From contig JAJAZI010000354.1 in the NCBI GenBank assembly GCA_026785785.1, positions 1 to 10,923 on the forward strand: a stretch of DNA of 10,923 bases. The letters are read 5' to 3'. The notes below the pieces were generated by a model. That model made no database searches. It worked only from the letters and a program-made list of their open reading frames with translations, and was not told the DNA's origin. The position numbers were made by a program, and so were the translations under genes. Of the stretch, positions 6,387 to 10,923 are shown one piece after another. Source of the stretch: Microbacteriaceae bacterium (lineage in GTDB: Bacteria > Actinomycetota > Actinomycetes > Actinomycetales > Microbacteriaceae). How positions within the stretch are numbered: the first letter of the stretch is position 1; every line of letters starts with the position of its first letter.

Positions 6387-7097
6387 CTAGCCTGGGTCCT
6401 TGAGGAGGGCCACATCGGAGACGACCTCGATGTGGTGGCCCATCGCCGCGGCGGCGCCCGCGGCGTCCCCGCGCCGGATCGCGGCGGCGATGGCGCGGTG
6501 CGACCTGAGCGACTGCTCGGGGCGCCCGGGCTGGCCGAGGGACTCGATGCGGAACTCGAGAACCATCTCCTGGATCAGCCCTATCATCTTGGCGAGCACC
6601 GAGGAGTGCGCGGCGCGGGTCACGGCATCGTGAAAGTGCTCGTCTCCGCTGACCCCGCGTTCGCCGTCCGCGATCTCGCGCGCCATCAGGTCGAGCGCCT
6701 GGTCGATGCGGGCGAGGTCCTCGTCGGTGCGCCGTTCGGCGGCGAGTTCGGCGAGCTTCACCTCGAGAGTGCTCCTGGCCTCGATGATGTCGGGCAGCCG
6801 GCTGCTGTGCTCGCGGAAGCCCTGCATGACGGCGGCGAGGTTCGGCCGCGCGATGATCGTGGCGCCGGTGCCGTGCTGCACGTCGATCACGCCGAGAACC
6901 TCGAGCGCCACAAGCGCCTGGGACAGCGTCGCCCTCGACACTCCGAGCTGGTCGGCGAGCTCGCGCTCGGGGGGCAAGCGATCGCCCTGGGTGAGTTCCT
7001 GAACCTCGATGAAGTGCACGAGCTGCTCGACGAGCTGCTCGTAGAGGCGTGGACGTGCCACGCGCTGCAGTCGTGCCGGAGAGCCTGGCGAGGTCAT
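6387..7097 (-). CDS. GntR family transcriptional regulator, FadR subfamily (FCD domain)
   Basis: The 236-residue protein has an N-terminal winged helix-turn-helix at about residues 16-85 (LPPERELADQLGVSRATLSQ is the recognition region; HGTGATIIARP the wing). An all-helical FCD effector domain covers about 95-228. FCD metal-ligand positions are visible: Asp152 and His156 (DEHFH), His200 (RSHRAI) and His222 (HHIEV), so a bound metal and a carboxylate ligand are expected. The ATG at 7097 follows AAGGA at good spacing. The gene is divergent from the MatC-type carrier operon across a 150-base region with a promoter and inverted repeat, the usual arrangement for a local regulator (MatR-type in malonate clusters) that represses until the dicarboxylate or its CoA ester appears. 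The ligand is inferred from neighbours only. Confidence 0.9.
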   Translation of the reverse strand: MTSPGSPARLQRVARPRLYEQLVEQLVHFIEVQELTQGDRLPPERELADQLGVSRATLSQALVALEVLGVIDVQHGTGATIIARPNLAAVMQGFREHSSRLPDIIEARSTLEVKLAELAAERRTDEDLARIDQALDLMAREIADGERGVSGDEHFHDAVTRAAHSSVLAKMIGLIQEMVLEFRIESLGQPGRPEQSLRSHRAIAAAIRRGDAAGAAAAMGHHIEVVSDVALLKDPG

Positions 7098-7116
7098 CCG
7101 TGTCCTTTCAGTCGGT

Positions 7117-7140
7117 CCGAATTATTGTGGTGCCCGAATT
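7117..7140. repeat. Direct repeat CCGAATT x2 upstream of the gntR gene
   Basis: CCGAATT occurs at 7117-7123 and 7134-7140, 17 bases apart start to start, between the gntR start and the carrier promoter. It may be a second regulator contact or chance; the second copy touches the TTGACA element. Confidence 0.25.
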
Positions 7141-7167
7141 GACAAGTGGCCCACACCGTCAGAGACT
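7139..7167 (+). promoter_or_regulatory. Promoter of the carrier–CoA-transferase–carboxyltransferase operon
   Basis: A perfect TTGACA (7139-7144) is followed after 17 bases by GAGACT (7162-7167), a weak -10 that keeps the key A and T. This would give a leader of about 70 bases before the ATG at 7248. The strong -35 with a poor -10 suits a regulated promoter. Confidence 0.45.
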
Positions 7168-7175
7168 AGGCCACT
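7145..7175. promoter_or_regulatory. Probable operator: inverted repeat AGTGGCC-N17-GGCCACT
   Basis: Perfect 7-base arms lie at 7145-7151 and 7169-7175. The first starts immediately after TTGACA and the second spans the expected transcription start, so a bound dimer pair would block RNA polymerase. The divergent FadR-type regulator is the obvious candidate binder, though the 17-base spacer is wider than a classical FadR site. Confidence 0.4.
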
Positions 7176-7234
7176 GAGTCACCGATAGGGACGATCTCGC
7201 CCACCTCGTTCCCTCGCGGAACGACCATCAACTC

Positions 7235-7243
7235 AAGGAGGAG
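7235..7243 (+). promoter_or_regulatory. Strong Shine-Dalgarno AAGGAGGAG of the carrier gene
   Basis: AAGGAGGAG ends four bases before ATG 7248. It fixes the start there, although an in-frame TTG sits directly before the ATG at 7245. Confidence 0.7.
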
Positions 7244-7247
7244 TTTG

Positions 7248-8609
7248 ATGACCCCGGAAATCATCTCGATCATCGCCCTGACGGTGATGTTAATCGTCTC
7301 CACGATTTTCCCGGTCAACATGGGCGCCCTCGCCTTTGTCTCCGCGTTTCTCGTCGGCACGCTCGCCGTGGGCATGGCCCCGAGGACATCCTCGGCGGAT
7401 TCCCTGGCGGCCTGTTCCTCACGATCGTCGGTGTGACCTTCCTCTTCGCCATCGCGCACAACAACGGCACGATCGATCTGCTCGTGCGCGGTGCCGTGCG
7501 ACTCGTGCGGGGGGCGCATCGCACTCATCCCCTGGGTCATGTTCGTCGTCACCGCGCTCATCACCGCGATGGGAGCCCTGTCGCCCGCGGCCGTCGCGAT
7601 CATCGCGCCGATCGCGCTCGGCTTCGCCGCGAAGTACCGCATCAACACTCTCATGATGGGAATGATGGTGATCCACGGCGCCCAGGCGGGTGGCTTCTCG
7701 CCGATTGCCGTGTATGGCGTCACGGTCAACTCCATCATGGCCGGCACCCCGCGCGAGCAGAGCCCCACCGCCGTGTTCCTCGCGAGCCTCGGGTTCAATC
7801 TGCTCATCGCCATCGTGCTGTTCTTCGTCTTCGGCGGAGCCAAGCTGCTCGGCGCCAAGGCGGGCGACTTTGAGGGGGAGGTCGCCGACTCGCGCAGCGC
7901 CAAGGCGCACGGCGACGATGTGGACTTGAAGGGCTTCGGTTCCGGTATGTACGGTCCGCGCGACCCCGCTGGCGGCGTCGCGGTTGCGACCAGGGTCGCC
8001 ACCTCGCGCAAGGAGCTCACCGCGCAGGTGCTCACCGTGATCGGGCTCGTCACGCTCGGCGTCGTCGCGCTCGGGTTCAAGGTCGACGTCGGCTTCGTGT
8101 CGATCACGATCGCCGTGCTTCTCGCGCTTGTCTCGCCGCAGGCCCAGAAGGGTGCGGTCAACAAGATCAGCTGGTCGACCGTGCTCCTCGTCTGCGGAAT
8201 GCTGACTTTCGTCGGCGTGCTGCAGGTCGCCGGCACCATCGAGTACGTCTCCAACGGCGTCGCCGCGATCGGGATGCCCCTCGTCGTCGCACTTCTCATC
8301 TGCGACATCGGCGCCGTTGTCTCCGCCTTCGCCTCGTCGACGGCGATCATCGCCGTGCTCATCCCGCTCGCCGTGCCCTTCCTCATGGACGGTAATATCG
8401 GCGCAATCGGGGTCATCTGCGCCCTCGCGGTGTCGGCCACAATCGTCGACGTGTCGCCCTTCTCCACGAATGGCGCGCTCGTGCTCGCCAATGCTCCCGA
8501 GGGCAACAAGGACCGGTTCTACAAGCAGATCCTCAGCTGCAGCGGGGTGACCGTACTCGCCGGCCCGCTGCTGGCCTGGCTTGTCTTCGTGGTTCCCGGA
8601 TGGCTGTGA
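7248..8609 (+). pseudogene. matC: MatC-type dicarboxylate (malonate) carrier, broken by two compensating frameshifts
   Basis: The reconstructed protein is about 453 residues, normal for MatC/SLC13-like permeases. The start, MTPEIISIIALTVMLIVSTI with INMGALAF-like PVNMGALAF, is the MatC N-terminal domain. Later marks include FLFAIAHNNGTIDLLVRGAV, ALIPWVMFVVTALITAMGAL, SPAAVAIIAPIALGFA and, near the end, DVSPFSTNGALVLANA. Many hydrophobic helices flank a polar central loop (about 7870-8010). Three frames are needed: 7248-7376, then 7382-7513, then 7515-8609. One base is missing in the GCCCC run at 7377-7381, and one G is extra in the six-G run at 7509-7514. The first frame alone stops at 7434-7436. 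Either the gene is inactivated or both homopolymers are misread. The protein would import malonate or another dicarboxylate. Its end overlaps the CoA-transferase start by 10 bases. Confidence 0.82.
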
Positions 8610-9805
8610 CCGTCGGAGCGAGCGCCAGCGGCCCGCTCAGCGGCATCCTCGTCGTCGACCTGAGCCGGGCGCTCGCCGGCCCGCACACGGCGATGATGCT
8701 CGGCGACCTCGGCGCGAGGGTGATCAAGATCGAGAGCCCCGCCGGCGGCGACGACACGCGCGGGTGGGGCCCGCCGTTCGTCGGCCCGGAGGACGATCCG
8801 CAGTCGACGTACTTCCTGTCCTGCAACCGGAACAAGGAGTCGCTTCCGCTCGACCTCAAGTCGGACGAGGGAAAACGGACTCTGCGGGAGCTCGTGCGCC
8901 GGGCGGACGTCGTCGTCGAGAACTTCCGGGCCGGCGTGACGGCGCGCCTCGGGTTCTCCACCTCCGAACTTCACGAGATCAATCCGGCCCTCGTGATCCT
9001 CTCGATCACCGGCTTCGGCCACGACGGACCGGAGGCCAGCCGGGCCGGCTATGACCAGATCATTCAGGGTGAGGCGGGCCTGATGTCCCTCACCGGGCCC
9101 GGCCCCGACAACGTCCAGCGGGTCGGAGTGCCCATCGCCGACCTGCTCTCGGGAATGTACGGCGCGTTCGGCACCGTTTCCGCCCTGTTCGAACGCGCGA
9201 CGACGGGCAGGGGCCAGGTCGTGCGAACGTCACTGCTGGCATCAGTGGTCGGCGTTCACGCTTTCCAGGGCACGAGGGCCACCGTCGCCCACGAGGTGCC
9301 GCACGCCCAAGGCAACCACCACCCGTCGATCGCGCCCTACGGCCTCTTCGCCTGCGAGGACGGCTTCGTGCAGATCAGCGTCGGGAACGAGAGCCTGTGG
9401 GCCAGGCTGTGCGAGAGGTTCGGGATCGAGCCGCCCCCCGAGCTCGGATCGAACGAGGGCCGGGTGCGCAACCGCGAGGCGACGATCGCGCTCGTCGAGG
9501 CCGCCTTCGCGCCATACGGCGCGGAGGCGCTCCTCGCCGAACTGGATGTCGCCGGCATCCCCGCAGGCAAGGTGCGCACGCTCGACGAAGTCTACGAATG
9601 GCCCCAGCTCCTCTCCCAGGGGCTGAGGATCTCGGTCGACCACGCGACCCTCGGGTCGATCGACCTGCCGGGACCGCCGGTGCGGTTCTTCCGGACAACA
9701 GGCACCGACGAGGTCGAGGCCACCCGCACCGAGCACTCGGCGCCGCCCCTTCTCGGGCAGCACGCCGCCAGCATCCAGGCCTGGCTGAATGAAGGGCACC
9801 AATGA
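8600..9805 (+). CDS. Class III (CaiB/BaiF family) CoA-transferase
   Basis: The 401-residue protein matches the full length of family III CoA-transferases, which move CoA between carboxylic acids through an aspartyl-CoA intermediate, working as interlocked dimers. The opening LSGILVVDLSRALAGPHTAM with LGDLGARVIKIE (about 13-45) is characteristic, as are NRNKESLPLDLKS (76-88), VVVENFRAG (104-112) and the catalytic Asp at residue 181 in VGVPIADLLSGMYGAFG. NHHPSIAPYGLFACEDGFVQ and VAGIPAGKVRTLDE in the C-terminal half are also typical. ATG 8600 overlaps the carrier stop by 10 bases; GTG 8606 is an alternative, also overlapping that stop. The stop overlaps the carboxyltransferase start (ATGA). The context suggests activation of the acid imported by the carrier, perhaps malonate to malonyl-CoA using acetyl- or succinyl-CoA as donor, but the substrate is not readable. 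The frame is intact. Confidence 0.93.
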   Translation: MAVTVGASASGPLSGILVVDLSRALAGPHTAMMLGDLGARVIKIESPAGGDDTRGWGPPFVGPEDDPQSTYFLSCNRNKESLPLDLKSDEGKRTLRELVRRADVVVENFRAGVTARLGFSTSELHEINPALVILSITGFGHDGPEASRAGYDQIIQGEAGLMSLTGPGPDNVQRVGVPIADLLSGMYGAFGTVSALFERATTGRGQVVRTSLLASVVGVHAFQGTRATVAHEVPHAQGNHHPSIAPYGLFACEDGFVQISVGNESLWARLCERFGIEPPPELGSNEGRVRNREATIALVEAAFAPYGAEALLAELDVAGIPAGKVRTLDEVYEWPQLLSQGLRISVDHATLGSIDLPGPPVRFFRTTGTDEVEATRTEHSAPPLLGQHAASIQAWLNEGHQ

Positions 9806-10923
9806 CCGCCGACCGACGTCGACCGAGCGCCTCGGAGCTCATTGATCTGCTCACCGATCCCGGCACGTTCGTGTCGTGGGACTCCACCCCTGTCGACGTG
9901 CGCCCGGATGCCGCGTATGCGGCCGCACTCGCCGCCGCGCGGGTGAAGGCGGGCACGGACGAGGCCGTCGTGACGGGCGAGGGCCTCATCCGCGGGCGTC
10001 GCGTCGCCATCATCGCGTGCGAGTTCCGGTTCCTCGCCGGATCGATCGGCATCGCCGCGGCCCAACGCCTCGTCGAGGCGATCGAGCGGGCGACCCTCGA
10101 GGGGCTGCCCCTGCTCGCGGGGCCGGCCTCGGGCGGCACCCGCATGCAGGAGGGGACCCTCGCCTTCCTGTCGATGGTCAAGATCTCCGCGGCGATCTCC
10201 AAGCACAAGGCCGCGCGGCTGCCCTACCTTGTCTACCTGCGCCACCCGACGACCGGGGGAGTGATGGCATCCTGGGGATCGCTCGGGCATGTGACGGTCG
10301 CCGAGCCCGGCGCACTCGTCGGGTTTCTCGGCCCGCGCGTCTACGAGGCCGTCTACGGCGAGAAGTTCCCCGAGGGCGTCCAGACCGCCGAGAATCTTTT
10401 CCGGTACGGGCTGATCGACGGCGTCGTCACCGCTGAGCACCTCCCGGAAATCGTCGAGAGGGTGCTCGCGGTTCTCGAGGCACCGAAGCCCGCGGCTCCG
10501 CTGCCGCTGCCGCTGCCGGAGAAGTGGTCCGGCGAGGCCACCCCGACCTGGGAGTCGATTCGGAAGCGCTTCCTGCGTCGTGATGGGGCAGGATCGGCGC
10601 GTGCAACGCGCTCAGGCGCCGCTCGGCCCGGCAGCTCTGCGCGAGGCCAGGCGGGGAATGCGCCTGTCCCTTGAGCTCGGCCTGCCTCTCGTCACCGTGA
10701 TCGACACTCCCGGGGCGGCCCTGTCCAAGGATGCCGAAGAAGGCGGGCTCGCCGGAGAGATCGCCCGGTGCCTGGCCGAGCTCGTGATGCTGCCGACGCC
10801 CACCGTCTCGCTGATCATGGGCGAGGGAACCGGGGGAGGGGCCCTCGCGCTGCTTCCCGCTGACCGCACCCTCGCGGCCGAGCACGCCTGGCTGTCGCCG
10901 CTGCCGCCGGAGGGCGCCAGCGC
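9802..10923 (+). pseudogene. Fused acetyl-CoA carboxylase-type carboxyltransferase (beta+alpha halves), frame-disrupted; 3' end outside window
   Basis: The first frame (9802-10560, 253 residues up to TPTWESI) is the N-terminal carboxyltransferase half. It has AVVTGEGLIRGRRVAIIACE, FRFLAGSIGIAAAQRLVEAI, PLLAGPASGGTRMQEG, the CoA-site HPTTGGVMASWGSLGHV and FLGPRVYEAVYGEKFPEGVQ. Beyond about 10560 this frame becomes Arg/Ala/Gly-rich nonsense and stops at 10674. A second frame (from 10559 to the window end) gives FGSASCVVMGQDRR, GPAALREARRGMRLSLELGL, PLVTVIDTPGAAL, GGLAGEIARCLAELV, IMGEGTGGGALALLPADR and WLSPLPPEGAS. This is the alpha half with its oxyanion-hole GxGTGGGALA. About 40 residues that normally join WES to the alpha half are absent. 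The enzyme transfers carboxyl between biotin and acyl-CoA. There is no N-terminal zinc ribbon. The start ATG 9802 has AAGGG upstream. It is a probable pseudogene from a deletion out of frame. Confidence 0.82.

Noticed and set aside
6378..6392. Small stem GGCT-N7-AGCC between ffh and the convergent regulator
   Set aside because: Only four base pairs and no T tract, and it overlaps the regulator's 3' coding end; not a credible terminator.
7166..8509. Long open frame of 447 codons on the minus strand opposite the carrier gene
   Set aside because: It is rich in Ser/Thr/Ala/Pro with no recognisable domain and mirrors the MatC coding sequence; it is a high-GC antisense shadow.
9802..10674. Carboxyltransferase as an intact 290-residue gene ending at 10674
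   Set aside because: Family similarity stops near 10560 and the true continuation lies in another frame to the window end; the last 38 codons are out-of-frame sequence.
1..10923. CRISPR arrays, tRNA/rRNA genes, insertion sequences, prophage or defence genes
   Set aside because: No repeat-spacer pattern, RNA cloverleaf, transposase or terminal inverted repeats were seen on either strand.

Overview
The window is GC-rich and densely packed, with many genes that overlap or nearly touch. It looks like a high-GC actinobacterial chromosome, most likely Microbacteriaceae or a close Micrococcales relative. The assignment rests on the smc–ftsY–ffh neighbourhood, GTG starts, short TAnnnT boxes placed just before start codons, and the style of the proteins. 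No genome comparison was possible.

Layout. Positions 2-151 hold the C-terminal end of Smc. Next come a small four-cysteine lipoprotein (250-801, +), a broken chimeric remnant joining the start of an LLM-type flavin oxidoreductase to the end of a trehalose-synthase-like GH13 enzyme (808-1359, -), and a histidine phosphatase (1421-2011, -). The signal recognition particle (SRP) block follows: ftsY (2067-2945, +) with a one-base-overlapping three-helix membrane protein (2945-3256, +), a convergent pair of a gamma-class carbonic anhydrase-like protein (3269-3787, -) and an LLM flavin oxidoreductase (3784-4695, -), then ffh (4765-6372, +). FtsY and Ffh together provide the receptor and protein subunit of the co-translational membrane targeting pathway; both appear intact.

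From 6387 onward is an accessory cluster for carboxylic acid use: a FadR-type GntR regulator (6387-7097, -) divergent from an apparent operon of a MatC-type dicarboxylate (malonate) carrier (7248-8609), a class III CoA-transferase (8600-9805) and a fused acetyl-CoA-carboxylase-type carboxyltransferase (9802 to the window end). The plausible logic is uptake of a dicarboxylate such as malonate, loading onto CoA, then decarboxylation or transcarboxylation at the carboxyltransferase. As read here the carrier is interrupted by two compensating frameshifts and the carboxyltransferase by a frame switch with about 40 residues missing, so the cluster is either decaying or affected by sequence errors; the missing block in the carboxyltransferase is hard to explain as a simple read error.

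The most notable regulatory pattern is an identical TAGGCT box exactly six bases before the start codon of three genes (histidine phosphatase, ftsY, LLM oxidoreductase), pointing to leaderless transcription. No RNA gene, CRISPR array, insertion sequence or convincing terminator was seen, and no stretch above 300 bases lacks a gene or gene remnant.
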